Shown here in pieces: positions 17,132-26,445 of a DNA stretch of 60,518 nt. The stretch covers positions 1 to 60,518 of the forward strand of contig DATLBA010000067.1 in assembly GCA_035527275.1 (NCBI GenBank), given 5' to 3'. The notes below the pieces were generated by a model. The model worked only from the letters and a program-made list of their open reading frames with translations, did not search any database and was not told the DNA's origin. Both the position numbers and the translations under genes were made by a program. The first letter of the stretch is position 1. The number at the start of each line of letters is the position of its first letter. This DNA is from DATLBA01 sp035527275 (GTDB taxonomy: Bacteria; Planctomycetota; Phycisphaerae; FEN-1346).

Positions 17132-18748
17132 ATGAGAGCGAGACATCTGACATTACGGTTGCCGGTCGTCCTGTTGTCGGTCGCGCCGATTGTTGTGGCA
17201 CTGGCAATAGTGGAGACAGTGGGGAAATCTGCGCCCGCAGAAGTCTCCGAATTGCCGGAGCAGGGCGAGAGTCTGGTGGTTTATCTTCGCCAGTCCAAGG
17301 TGATTGAGGGACCCTGGCCGGTCAAGCGCGTCTCGATCACCGACCCCGACGTGGCGGACGTCCAGATCCTCACACCTCGCCAAATCCTTCTCCAGGGCAA
17401 GTCCGTGGGCTCGACGGACCTGATCATGTGGAGCGAGGATGGGGACGCCCGGCGCGTGCGCGTGGACGTGGACGTCGATCTTCGCCGCCTGAAGGCGGAA
17501 TTGGCAGGTTTGTTCCCGGATTCCGAGTTGGATTTTACTCAGATAGAGGACGTGCTCATTGTCAAGGGGCGGCTGGCTCGTGCCGAGCATGCCGCTGAAC
17601 TGCACAAGGTGTTGGACACCTCGGAACTGAAGTACGTGGACATGACGTCGGTCGCGGGTGTGCACCAGGTGCTGATCAAAGTGCGTGTCGCCGAGGCGAG
17701 CCGGACGGCGCTGCGCCTGCTGGGGATTAACGCGTTTCACACCGGCCATGACTTCTTTGGGGGTTCAACGGTCGGCCCGGCAGGCGGCACGGCGCTCAAC
17801 CCCATTAGCATCGGTGTGGCCGAAGGAACAGCCGCGGCACGGAATCTTCCGTTCACGTTTACCTCCGATGTCACGGTGAGCTCCGGGGTGACGCTCTTCG
17901 CGGGTTTCCCTACGGCCGACGTGCAGTTGTTTTTGCAGGCGCTTACGGAAAATCAGTACATGCGGGTTCTGGCCGAGCCGACGCTCGTGGCATTGAGCGG
18001 CGAAGAGGCCAGTTTCCTTGCGGGCGGCGAATATCCCATCCCCATCGTTCAAGGCAGCGGGGGCGGTGGGGGAAGTTCGATCAGCGTCGAGTACCGCGAG
18101 TTCGGGGTCCGTCTCATATTCAGACCCACGGTTCTGGGCGACGGAAGCATCCGGCTATTCGTGGCGCCGGAAGTCAGCGAACTGAGCACGGTGGGCGCCG
18201 TGGAAATCGAGGGCTTCAGCATCCCCTCGGTCGCGACACGACGAGTGGAGACGACGCTCGAAATGAAGAGCGGGCAGACGTTTGCCATGGCCGGCTTGAT
18301 TCATGACACCGTCGAAGCGCGCCGCACCCGCGTTCCGTTCCTCGGCAACTTGCCGGTGCTGGGTCCGATGTTCCGCTCGGTTCGCTACAAGAAGGGCGAG
18401 TCCGAACTGGTGATTCTGGTGACGGTTTCGCTTGTCGAACCGGTCTCTCGGCCCACCCTTCCTCCCGGCCCCGGTGTGCTGCACGTAACCCCGGATGACT
18501 GGGAATTCTACGCCGAGGGGCTCATCGAAGGGAAGAGGCCGCCGAAGGTCTCGGAGGTCGATGCCGCCTGGTTGAAGAAACTTGGATTGGATCGGCTTCG
18601 AGGCCCGGGTGCATGGGCCACGTATGGCCAGGGAACAGCCCGGAGCCGGTCCATCATGAGGCCGTCCTCCGGCACGGTCGCTGAGGAGGAGGCGGCGGGG
18701 CCGGCTCCTGTTGAGCCTCAGCCGGACGTGGGCAAAGGTGGAGAGTGA
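17132..18748 (+). CDS. cpaC: CpaC/RcpA outer-membrane secretin of the Tad pilus
   Basis: 538 residues from ATG 17132 (AGGGAGG 6 nt upstream); the GTG at 17093 is less likely. It has a signal peptide, a BON-like N-domain (VDVDLRRLKAELAGLFPDSE) and the secretin domain with VPFLGNLPVLGPMFRS at about 415-430. The T2SS-like C-domain ends KGESELVILVTVSLVEPV. A Pro/Glu tail of about 60 residues follows. It forms the channel for Flp fibres. The stop lies directly against the start of cpaE. Confidence 0.93.
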   Translation: MRARHLTLRLPVVLLSVAPIVVALAIVETVGKSAPAEVSELPEQGESLVVYLRQSKVIEGPWPVKRVSITDPDVADVQILTPRQILLQGKSVGSTDLIMWSEDGDARRVRVDVDVDLRRLKAELAGLFPDSELDFTQIEDVLIVKGRLARAEHAAELHKVLDTSELKYVDMTSVAGVHQVLIKVRVAEASRTALRLLGINAFHTGHDFFGGSTVGPAGGTALNPISIGVAEGTAAARNLPFTFTSDVTVSSGVTLFAGFPTADVQLFLQALTENQYMRVLAEPTLVALSGEEASFLAGGEYPIPIVQGSGGGGGSSISVEYREFGVRLIFRPTVLGDGSIRLFVAPEVSELSTVGAVEIEGFSIPSVATRRVETTLEMKSGQTFAMAGLIHDTVEARRTRVPFLGNLPVLGPMFRSVRYKKGESELVILVTVSLVEPVSRPTLPPGPGVLHVTPDDWEFYAEGLIEGKRPPKVSEVDAAWLKKLGLDRLRGPGAWATYGQGTARSRSIMRPSSGTVAEEEAAGPAPVEPQPDVGKGGE

Positions 18749-19918
18749 ATGGCCACACAGATGTCATCCTCTAAGAAGAGAGTGCTTCTGGCGACCGGCG
18801 AGCCGCAGACGGCCCAAGCCGTCGCCATGGCTCTTGAGTTGAACCAGTGGTTGAAGTTGACGCGCGTATGTGAGAACCTCGAGGATCTCGTTGCCTGCCT
18901 GAGGTCTTCGCCCGGCGTGGGTGCCGCCCTGGTGGATATTGATGCGCAACCGTCCACCGTATTTGCGAATTTGGAGCCGATTATCGCGCGGTTTACCGAC
19001 ACGCGTTTCGTGATCCTCTCCAAGGCGAACCGCGAAGATACAGTTTTGGAAGCGATGCATATCGGGGTGCGCTATTACCTCCGGAAGGAGTCCATTGCGA
19101 CAGACCTTGCCGGCGTTTTGCAACGGTTGTTGGTGGACGGCGGGGCGGCGGGCGTCAGACGAGGCTCCGTGTTAACGGTGTTTTCCACAAGTGGAGGAGT
19201 CGGGGCCACAACGGTTGCCGTCAACCTCGCCAATGAACTTCGACTGGTGACCTCCAAGCCCGTGCTGGTAATCGATTTGGACCGGCACTACGGGGCGGTG
19301 GCGATGGCGCTTGGGCTCGAAGGGCAATACGGTCTGGCCGACGTTCTGGACCGTGAGGAGGGTGTCGATGCGCACTTGGTCCGCTCCTGCGCATCGGCCT
19401 ACACGGAGAACCTGCACGTCCTGCTGAGTCCAGCCAGCGTGAACTTTACGTCACCGGCGCCGCTTCGGTATCATCGCCTGGCGGAAGCCGTTCGCGCCTG
19501 CCAAGATGCCTACGACTTTACGGTCGTTGACGCACCGCGTATTTCGATGGACGCCGCTGTCACATTGGTCCGTGCGAGCAAAGCGACCATCATTGTCTTG
19601 CAATTGACCGTCAAGGATATTCACGCCGCGCGGGGGATACTGGCGGGGTTGAAGGAGCGGGGCATATCGCGCGATGTCGTGACGCTCTTGGTGAACCGCT
19701 ATCAGAAGCGGAGCCCCGTCGGACTGAAGGAGGCTCAGAAGATCCTTGGAGGAAAACGCTTGGTGTGTGTCACGAACGATTACAGCAGCGCGGTTCAGGC
19801 CGCCAATTATGGCCAACTCCTGGCCGAGGTGGTGCCGTCGTCGCCCTTGCGGCGAGACCTGCGCCAACTGGCTCTCGATGTTGGCGTAAAGGAAACTCAT
19901 GTGCCAACGTTGGAGTAA
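18749..19918 (+). CDS. cpaE: CpaE/TadZ-like ATPase
   Basis: 389 residues. A receiver-like N-terminal domain (to about 125) has no clear phospho-acceptor context. It is followed by a MinD/ParA-type ATPase with deviant P-loop STSGGVGATTVAVNLA, the IDLDRHYG Walker A' Asp and FTVVDAPR Walker B. TadZ/CpaE proteins place the Tad machine in the cell. Tightly packed: 0 nt after cpaC, 3 nt before cpaF. Confidence 0.9.
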   Translation: MATQMSSSKKRVLLATGEPQTAQAVAMALELNQWLKLTRVCENLEDLVACLRSSPGVGAALVDIDAQPSTVFANLEPIIARFTDTRFVILSKANREDTVLEAMHIGVRYYLRKESIATDLAGVLQRLLVDGGAAGVRRGSVLTVFSTSGGVGATTVAVNLANELRLVTSKPVLVIDLDRHYGAVAMALGLEGQYGLADVLDREEGVDAHLVRSCASAYTENLHVLLSPASVNFTSPAPLRYHRLAEAVRACQDAYDFTVVDAPRISMDAAVTLVRASKATIIVLQLTVKDIHAARGILAGLKERGISRDVVTLLVNRYQKRSPVGLKEAQKILGGKRLVCVTNDYSSAVQAANYGQLLAEVVPSSPLRRDLRQLALDVGVKETHVPTLE

Positions 19919-19921
19919 GCG

Positions 19922-21265
19922 ATGAAAAAACCGAAACGGAGTTTGGCTGATTCCGTCGGGGGCCACGTGAAGGAGGCGCCTCCGGCCGAGGAAACCAAGG
20001 CGAAGGTCCACCGTAAGCTGCTTGAGACGCTGGACTTCAACGAAGCGATGCGCATGCCCCCCGACCGATTGTACCGCGAGTGCTCTCGGCGAGTGGACAC
20101 CTTGCTCAGCGAGCAGCACCGCCCTCTTTCGGCCATGGAGAAAGAGTCGCTTCTGGGCGAGGTCATGGACGAGATTTTCGGGTTGGGGCCCTTGGAGGAA
20201 TTCATGCGGGACCCCACCATCAACGACGTTCTCGTCAACGGGGCGTTAGACATCTACGTTGAGCGGGAGGGTAGGCTGGAGCGCACGCAGGCCGCGTTTC
20301 GGGACGATGCGCATCTGATGCACGTCATTCAGCGGATTGCCGCCCGCGTGGGCCGGCGAATCGATGAGAGTTCGCCGATGTTGGATGCGCGGCTGGCGGA
20401 TGGTTCCCGCGTCAATGCCATCATTCCGCCGCTGGCCCTCGACGGCCCGGCCTTGAGCATCCGGCGGTTCGCTGCGGTTCCCTTCACGGTGGAAAGATTG
20501 ATCGAGGTCGAGGCGCTGGCCCAGGAAATGGCCACGTTTCTGAAGGAGTGCGTCCAGTGCAAGATGAACATTCTGATCTCCGGAGGCACTGGAACAGGCA
20601 AGACCACGTTTCTGAACGTCCTATCAAGGTGGATTCCTGCAGCGGAGCGCGTTATCACGATTGAGGATGCGGCCGAGTTGCAACTCCCGCGGAAACATGT
20701 CGTGCGACTGGAGACGAGGCCGCTGAACATCGAAGGCAAGGGTGAGGTGACTCAGCGGGACCTTCTGCGCAACAGTTTGCGTATGCGGCCGGACCGAATC
20801 ATTATCGGTGAAGTGCGGGGGGGCGAGGCGCTGGATATGCTCCAGGCGATGAACACCGGCCACGAGGGATCCATGACGACGGTTCACGCCAACAGCGCCC
20901 GGGACGCGCTTCGCCGCGTCGAGAATATGGTCAGTATGGCCGGCCTGAATTACCCTGTCCACGTCATCCGTCAACAGGCGGCGTCCGCGTTGCAGTTGCT
21001 GATTCATCTGGACCGCGTCACAGGCGGCCGACGTAAGATCATAAGCATTTCAGAGATAACAGGCATGGAAGGCGAAACCATCTGCCTGCATGACCTTTTT
21101 GCGTTTCGGCAGAGCGGTATCGGGCCCGACGGCCATGCGCAGGGCGCGTTCGAGGTATGCGGGGTTCGTCCGTTGCTGCTTGACCGGTTGAAAGCTGAGG
21201 GAGTTAGTATGCCGGCCGATATGTTCCAACGTCGCGTCCTGACTCCGGAGCCGCTGGAGGCATGA
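19922..21265 (+). CDS. cpaF: CpaF/TadA secretion ATPase
   Basis: 447 residues. N-terminal helical domain, then the TadA-type ATPase: Walker A GGTGTGKT at about 221-228, TIEDAAELQL Asp box, RPDRIIIGEVRGGEALDMLQAMNTGHEGSMTTVHANS containing Walker B and the His box. It powers Flp pilus extension, probably also retraction. There is no zinc tetracysteine motif, which separates it from the GspE at 8.8 kb. The stop overlaps tadB by 4 nt. Confidence 0.96.
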   Translation: MKKPKRSLADSVGGHVKEAPPAEETKAKVHRKLLETLDFNEAMRMPPDRLYRECSRRVDTLLSEQHRPLSAMEKESLLGEVMDEIFGLGPLEEFMRDPTINDVLVNGALDIYVEREGRLERTQAAFRDDAHLMHVIQRIAARVGRRIDESSPMLDARLADGSRVNAIIPPLALDGPALSIRRFAAVPFTVERLIEVEALAQEMATFLKECVQCKMNILISGGTGTGKTTFLNVLSRWIPAAERVITIEDAAELQLPRKHVVRLETRPLNIEGKGEVTQRDLLRNSLRMRPDRIIIGEVRGGEALDMLQAMNTGHEGSMTTVHANSARDALRRVENMVSMAGLNYPVHVIRQQAASALQLLIHLDRVTGGRRKIISISEITGMEGETICLHDLFAFRQSGIGPDGHAQGAFEVCGVRPLLLDRLKAEGVSMPADMFQRRVLTPEPLEA

Positions 21266-22263
21266 GCACAGGCATGATGTCCGGCGACACGCATGGGATC
21301 CTGGATCTGGTTCTCGCGGTGTGCGTTTTCGGGCTGGTTCTGGCCATGTGGGCCATGGCTGTGGTCGCGTGGTATGGGCATCGGGCATCCCGGGTGCGGA
21401 GGCTCAAGGAGCGCCTGGGGATCCCAAAGCACGATGCCGCCCAAGAGCGCATCTTGCGGCTCTGGCACGAGGGGCGAGAGGCAACGACCACGGTCGTGAG
21501 GGCGGCCCACTGGCTTTCATGGCATGATCGCCTCAATCGGCTGTGCGAGAGCGCGGGATGGGATGTGCCGGTTCGTGTGCTGGTGCTCGGGGTTTCCGGC
21601 GCGGCGGTGTTGGTTTTTGCGGTCGCGGTCGTGTTGACCGGCGCGATATCTGCTGCGCTAGTCGTTACCGTAGTGATGATTGTGGCCTTCTGGCTGTACT
21701 TTAAGCATCGTTTTAACCAGCGCTTGGTGTTGTTCGAGAGACAGTTTGCCGAGGCGTTGGCAACAGCCTCCCGTTCGCTACGTGCGGGCCATCCGCTGGT
21801 TGGTTCGTTCCGTCTCATTGCGGAAGAAATCCCTGCCCCCGTCGGTTCGCTTTTCGGCGAAATCTGTCAGCAACAGGCGCTCGGGATGCCCCTCGAGAGC
21901 GCGATCGAACGAGCCGCCGAGGCATCCAGAAGCGCGGACATGAAACTCTTCGCAACATCCGTAGTAATTCAATTGCGAAGCGGCGGCAATCTGGCGGACA
22001 TGATGGATCGCCTGGCCAGCGTGATTCGGGACCGGATGCGATTGGCCCGACACGTTCGCGTCCTGCTGGCCCAGACACAACTCAGCAAGAGGGTGCTGCT
22101 TGCGTTGCCTTTTGTGCTCTTCACGGTACTCTACATTATCCATCCGGGGTATCTAGTGCCGTTGTACAGTACGGCGCTGGGTAGGATCATGTTGATGGTG
22201 GCCGTGGCGTTGCTTCTGTTGGGCATTTTGGTGATGAACCGTCTGGTGGTGCTGCGCTACTGA
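21262..22263 (+). CDS. tadB: TadB inner-membrane platform protein
   Basis: 333 residues with membrane segments at about 10-35, 105-150 and near the C-terminus (270-330). It contains a T2SSF domain (FAEALATASRSLRAGHPLVGSFRLIAEEIP, LATSVVIQLRSGGNLADMMDRLASVIRDR). It pairs with TadC and CpaF in the inner membrane. ATGA overlap with cpaF. Confidence 0.93.
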   Translation: MSTGMMSGDTHGILDLVLAVCVFGLVLAMWAMAVVAWYGHRASRVRRLKERLGIPKHDAAQERILRLWHEGREATTTVVRAAHWLSWHDRLNRLCESAGWDVPVRVLVLGVSGAAVLVFAVAVVLTGAISAALVVTVVMIVAFWLYFKHRFNQRLVLFERQFAEALATASRSLRAGHPLVGSFRLIAEEIPAPVGSLFGEICQQQALGMPLESAIERAAEASRSADMKLFATSVVIQLRSGGNLADMMDRLASVIRDRMRLARHVRVLLAQTQLSKRVLLALPFVLFTVLYIIHPGYLVPLYSTALGRIMLMVAVALLLLGILVMNRLVVLRY

Positions 22264-22294
22264 GGGCGGAGCACCCTGCGGTTGGGGAAAGATC

Positions 22295-23200
22295 ATGTAC
22301 GAGGCGGTGGTCGTCGGCGCGCTGATGTTTGTCGCGGTGGTGTCGATTGGCGGCGCAGTCATCATGGCCGGGGCTGCTCATCGCAAAGCGCTGCGGGCCC
22401 GAGTAGAAGGGGTGGAGGCTTGTGTCGAACGCGCCCCGCCCGAAGGGGGGCCATTCGGTCGCGCGCTGAGATCCCTGGGCAAGGCTGTTTCCGGTGGACG
22501 CTCGTCACAAAGTTTGCAGGAACAACTGGCCAGGGCAGGATGGCACCACAAGTCCGCGGCGATGGTCTACCTGGGGACCAAGGTATTGCTGCTCGTCGTC
22601 GGGCTTGTGGTCCCGGCGGTTTTCCTCTTGCCGACAGGGCTGTCGGTCCCGGTAAAGGTTTTGTTGATTTTACTGGGAGGGGTGCTTTTACTCTTCGTGC
22701 CCAATTCTGTTGTCGTGATGCGCCACAGAAAGCGCCGCGAAGAGGTCCGGCATCATTTGCCAGACGTGGTTGATCTTCTCGAGATATGCGTGTCTTCCGG
22801 CATGGCCTTGGATGCGGCGTGGAATTTTGTCACCGACGAGATCCGTCAGGTCAGCCCGACGCTCGCGGATGAGATGGCCCTTGCCAATCTGGAAATCCAC
22901 CTCGGTGCTCCTCGGGATGTTGCGCTGCGCCACATGGCGGAACGCATGGGCGGTGAAGACCTGTTGTCCCTGGCGGGCGTGCTCGTCCAGTCGGAGCGGT
23001 TCGGCACGAGCATCGCCGAGGCGCTGCGCATCTTTGCGACCATGATGCGAGAGGACCGGGGTTTCCGCGCACAGGAGTCGGCGGAGAAGATTGCGGTCAA
23101 ACTTCTGTTCCCCTTGGTACTTTTTATCTTTCCGGCCGTGTTCGTGGTGCTTGCTGGTCCGGCGGCCATTACGTTGGTCAAGGTGATGGGGACCGAATAG
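22295..23200 (+). CDS. tadC: TadC inner-membrane platform protein
   Basis: 301 residues. N-terminal membrane anchor, a second helix pair at about 90-140, and the T2SSF domain (LPDVVDLLEICVSSGMALDAAWNFV, VLVQSERFGTSIAEALRIFATMMR) with a C-terminal pair of helices. It is the partner of TadB. It starts 31 nt after the tadB stop. Confidence 0.93.
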   Translation: MYEAVVVGALMFVAVVSIGGAVIMAGAAHRKALRARVEGVEACVERAPPEGGPFGRALRSLGKAVSGGRSSQSLQEQLARAGWHHKSAAMVYLGTKVLLLVVGLVVPAVFLLPTGLSVPVKVLLILLGGVLLLFVPNSVVVMRHRKRREEVRHHLPDVVDLLEICVSSGMALDAAWNFVTDEIRQVSPTLADEMALANLEIHLGAPRDVALRHMAERMGGEDLLSLAGVLVQSERFGTSIAEALRIFATMMREDRGFRAQESAEKIAVKLLFPLVLFIFPAVFVVLAGPAAITLVKVMGTE

Positions 23201-23232
23201 GCGATCTTGGTACTGTCGCAAGGGAGGAAAAA

Positions 23233-23718
23233 ATGAAACAGGTGATTCTCGTTACGCTGATTGCTCTCACGGGCCTGGCAGCCGGCTGTGAAACGACGGA
23301 CCGCGGGGTTAGAAAGGACGTGAATACCCAGTTGGTAAACTGGTACAACGATGCGGCCATCAACGGCGCGATCGTCGCGCAACATACGCTTTACCCATAC
23401 CACTTTGTTGCCAACGGTGCGGCGCTCAATGAACTGGGCGAACGCGATGTGGATGTGTTGGCGGCCCACTATAAAGAACATCCTGGAAACTTGAGCGTTC
23501 GGCAGGGGGATGTCGCCGCGGCCCTCTACGAGGCCAGGGTCAACACCGTCGTGGAACGCATGGTGCAGGCGGGCGTCGAAAAGGAACGCATTTCAATCTC
23601 CGATGCTTTGCCGGGCGGCGACGGCATGATTTCCGAGCATGTCCTCACCGTTCTGGAGCGAGCGCAGAAAAAGCCCACCTCTTCCTTGGGTGGCGCCGGA
23701 TTGCAAACGAGGCCATAG
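23233..23718 (+). CDS. Tad-locus outer-membrane lipoprotein, CpaD/OmpA-like
   Basis: 161 residues. The signal ends in lipobox LAAGC, then a domain YPYHFVANGAALNELGERDVDVLAAHY with an OmpA-like layout (short beta strand, helix, ARVNTVVERMVQAGVEKERI). It occupies the place of CpaD/RcpB and may help the secretin insert or bind peptidoglycan. GGGAGG lies 6-8 nt upstream of the ATG. The last 15 residues are low complexity. Confidence 0.7.
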   Translation: MKQVILVTLIALTGLAAGCETTDRGVRKDVNTQLVNWYNDAAINGAIVAQHTLYPYHFVANGAALNELGERDVDVLAAHYKEHPGNLSVRQGDVAAALYEARVNTVVERMVQAGVEKERISISDALPGGDGMISEHVLTVLERAQKKPTSSLGGAGLQTRP

Positions 23719-23746
23719 TACAGAGACGGAGGGGAGTTTCTCTACG

Positions 23747-24397
23747 ATGGGCGCATCACGCTTGGCCATCCGTCTTCTAATGGTGACCTTTGCCGCAGGG
23801 CTCTTCACAGGCTGCGGGAACGGAAACTTCTGGAATTGGCTCTACCGGTCTGAAAACGACCTGGATGTAGCATTCGAAGCAGGGAACAGTTCCCGGCCGA
23901 CAGCCGAAACATTGTATGCGATGGCTCGAATCCTTGCAGCACAGGGAAGAGGCGCGGAATGCGAAGCCGTATTGACACGCACCGTCAGGGAGTACCCACG
24001 CTTCATGCCGGCGTACTGTGATCTCGCCGAAGCGCAACTGCGCAGTCACAGGACGGACGACGCCATCCGGACACTCGAAGCAGGATTACGCATCTCGCCC
24101 CGGGATCCGATTCTCCTGAATAATATTGGCATGTGTTGGTTTCTCAAGGGCGATTACGACAAGTGTTTGGCGATGTTCACACGGGCCGCGGGTGTCGTCC
24201 CGCAGAACGCGCGATATCGAGCCAACATGGCCATGGCCTTGGGGATGCAGGGGCGCTACGAGGAAGCCTTGTCGCTTTACAAACAGGTTCTGCCCGAAGC
24301 CGATGCGCACTATAATCTTGGCGTCCTTTGCGAGAGCCGCGGGGACGGCGATCGTGCCATTGAAGAGCATGCTCGATCCGAGGACCTTCGCGGCTAG
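23747..24397 (+). CDS. tadD: TadD-like TPR lipoprotein
   Basis: 216 residues from ATG 23747; the frame is open further upstream but lacks a signal there. Lipobox LFTGC is followed by TPR repeats (ETLYAMARILAAQGRGAECEAVL, PAYCDLAEAQLRSHRTDDAIRTLEAGL, PILLNNIGMCWFLKGDYDKCLAMFTRA, ARYRANMAMALGMQGRYEEALSLY). TadD proteins are pilus-assembly lipoproteins. It is the last gene of the tad operon. Confidence 0.85.
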   Translation: MGASRLAIRLLMVTFAAGLFTGCGNGNFWNWLYRSENDLDVAFEAGNSSRPTAETLYAMARILAAQGRGAECEAVLTRTVREYPRFMPAYCDLAEAQLRSHRTDDAIRTLEAGLRISPRDPILLNNIGMCWFLKGDYDKCLAMFTRAAGVVPQNARYRANMAMALGMQGRYEEALSLYKQVLPEADAHYNLGVLCESRGDGDRAIEEHARSEDLRG

Positions 24398-24762
24398 ACC
24401 AAACCCCGTTGGAGTCTGCCCGCTCGGCCTGTTCTCGAATGTTCTCTACCCTCCCAGATGAAAACCTGGCGCCCTGCGGCCGCCATACTGCGACAGCACG
24501 CCACACCGGGCGTTTCGTGTGCTGCGGACACGCCCTTTCCCTAACAGCGCCGGCCTTTTGTCGTCTGGGCTCTCCCGCCTAATTCCCCGGGCGTGCCGTC
24601 CAAGGCTCCAGCCGATATGCACTCCGTTTGGGTCTGCGCCGGCAGGTTGCCCAACGGGTTGGACAGACCCCGCAGGGCAAGGATCTCGGCCTTTTTCGTC
24701 ATGTTCACTAACGGGTTTGGCCGATAAGTTCTTTGGTCCCGGGTGAGAAGGAGACCCAAACC
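24398..24762. other. Intergenic after the tad operon
   Basis: 365 bp with no credible gene or clear terminator. It marks the switch from the conserved tad operon to accessory DNA. Confidence 0.4.
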
Positions 24763-25035
24763 ATGACTGTGTGTGACATTACCGTGCGCGTCCGGCATGA
24801 GCCGGAACACTCCAGGCAAACCGGCGACTTTGCCATTAGCATCCCCGAGAACTGGCACGCCGAAGTGGTTTCGGGCGTTCATCCCTGCTGCGTCGCCGGT
24901 GTGGATTTCTACCCCTGCGCCGATGCCCGTACCCGTAGCGAAGCCGTTGCCACACTTGTAGACGACCTCCGTGATGCCGGCCATAAGGGAAACATCCACG
25001 TGCTGGGGCATCTGGAACTGGCCAAGGCTCGCTAA
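24763..25035 (+). CDS. Small protein of unknown function
   Basis: 90 residues from ATG 24763, with GAAGGAGA about 10 nt upstream. The sequence starts MTVCDITVRVRHEPEHSR and has a Cys-rich middle (HPCCVAGVDFYPCADARTRSEAV). The balanced composition and RBS suggest a real gene; I do not recognise the family. It sits between the tad operon and the tRNA-Gly/integrase relic. Confidence 0.5.
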   Translation: MTVCDITVRVRHEPEHSRQTGDFAISIPENWHAEVVSGVHPCCVAGVDFYPCADARTRSEAVATLVDDLRDAGHKGNIHVLGHLELAKAR

Positions 25036-25243
25036 CGTCACGAAGCGCTCGGGCCTGATGGCGCCTCCCCTCAGTCTTCCGATGGGGAGCGGGATCTGCC
25101 ATCCTCGTGCTCCGGCAGTTCCTCAAGACCGACTCTCGCGGCGTTGTCCAGATGCTTCACGACTTTTCAGATCTGCGCCGCGTCTGATATTCGGTGTTCC
25201 TTGTTCGATATTCGTCGTTGGCCGTTTGCCGTTGTTGTCACCC

Positions 25244-25294
25244 TGAGCGGGCGATGGGATTCGAACCCACGACGTCCAGCTTGGGAAGCTGCCA
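25244..25294 (-). other. 3' half of tRNA-Gly(CCC), attachment-site remnant
   Basis: On the minus strand: anticodon arm GCAGC-TTCCCAA-GCTGC (anticodon CCC), variable loop, T arm GTGGG-TTCGAAT-CCCAT, and the acceptor 3' strand CGCCCGCTC. The 5' acceptor strand and D arm are missing; upstream sequence does not pair. Such 3' halves are left when an integrase uses a tRNA gene as attachment site. Not a functional tRNA. Confidence 0.75.
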
Positions 25295-25532
25295 CCCTCC
25301 CGACGTAAGCCCCAACCACACAAAGACTTGCGCCGAGGGCGGAGAACGTCTTGGCGCCGCGCATAGCGCGCCTGGGCTTCAAAAGGGCGCGTCCGGCGCC
25401 GGATCCGGCCCGGCCACCGAGCCCTCGGACCTAGACTTGGCCGACGTGATCCGGGCCTGGCCCCGCCTGCCGGAAGCGGTCAAAGCGGGGATCGTGGCGA
25501 TGGTCAAGGCGAGCGGAAAGGGCAGAACGTAA
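25248..25532 (+). pseudogene. Integrase 3' end reading through the tRNA-Gly half (copy 2)
   Basis: One open frame reads GFEPTTSSLGS across the tRNA T-arm/anticodon region and runs to DLADVIRAWPRLPEAVKAGIVAMVKASGKGRT then TAA. The tRNA-derived peptide followed by an integrase-like tail shows an attachment site embedded in the 3' end of an integrase gene. The catalytic domain (R-H-R-Y) is absent. It is followed after 12 nt by the terminase-like relic, as at 10.9 kb. Confidence 0.55.
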
Positions 25533-25544
25533 GGGAGCAAAGAC

Positions 25545-25995
25545 ATGGTGAAAACGAAAGATGGGCGGCTGAAATGCTCGACCGAACTCGTGGCGAAAAT
25601 CAGTCGGCATCTCTTGGCGGGAGCCTCGATGAAAAGCACCGCAGGGTCGGTGGGGATTGACTACAGCACCCTCAAGCGCTGGATGGCGTGGGAGGGCGAA
25701 GGCAAGGAACCCTTTGCCACCTTTGTGCGCCCCCCTCAAAAGGGCGCGGTATGAGGCTATCGGGAACGCAGAGCAACGGGCCTATTCCGGCGAGAGCGGT
25801 TGGCAGGCCGCCGCCCGCTGGCTCGAGAGCATTTACCCGGAGCAGTGGCAGCGGTCGCGGCGGCGGGAAATCAGTAGCCAGGTGGACGTGCGGATTGCTT
25901 GGCCTGACCTTGCGCGGCCCGGCCAGGCTGCGGCCCTGAGAAGGCGCGAGGCCGTGGAAAAGGCGCTTGCAGGGGGGGGCCGGGGATGCCTATAA
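25545..25995 (+). pseudogene. Terminase-small-subunit-like HTH gene, frameshifted (copy 2)
   Basis: Near-identical at DNA level to 10934-11240 for about 230 bp. An extra T in CACCTTTGTG (copy 1 has CACCTTGTG) breaks the frame after FATF. The other frame then carries RYEAIGNAEQRAYSGESGWQ and AARWLESIYPEQWQRSRRRE to a stop at 25,995. The C-terminal parts of the two copies diverge beyond EQWQRSR, so they come from related rather than identical elements. Confidence 0.7.
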
Positions 25996-26107
25996 AGGGC
26001 AACGATGGGGTCGCGGAGTTCGACCGGCCGGCCGCTCAGACGGTGGGCAGCGGCCGAACACGGCGTAAGCCCGCACGGCAGAGGACGCCGAGGGAAAGGG
26101 TCTCCCG

Positions 26108-26239
26108 ATGGACCGCAGAGAATTTCTGAAAGCGTGCGCGGGAGGGTTCTGCGCTGCAGCCCTCCCGCCGCGGCGGCAGACACCGGCGGCCGCGCGTGCC
26201 GCCGGCAAGGCAGGCGCGCGAGGCCGGAACGGTCGGTGA
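26108..26239 (+). pseudogene. Tat signal-peptide stub
   Basis: 43 codons starting MDRREFLKACAGGFCAAALPP, a textbook twin-arginine leader (RRxFLK), then Ala/Arg-rich sequence and TGA. No mature domain follows in any frame. Probably the 5' remnant of an exported, Tat-dependent enzyme cut by rearrangement. Confidence 0.5.
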
Positions 26240-26445
26240 CTGTCATGGGCCCCGTAACCCCTGCCACAGACCTCAGCTGACAACGCCCAGGAGCAGACAC
26301 AGACCTGCATATTACTACTTGATAGGTACCGCCCTGCATGCTAAGTATATGTGGGGCGGCACTTGTGGTCGTTGCGTTTCATGCTGGACACAGCGATGCC
26401 CGCTGTGTTGGTCACCCTGAACGGTTCTGTCCAATCATAGGCTAG

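Noticed and set aside
25244..25294. Functional tRNA-Gly gene
   Set aside because: The 5' acceptor strand and D arm are missing and upstream sequence does not pair with the 3' acceptor strand.
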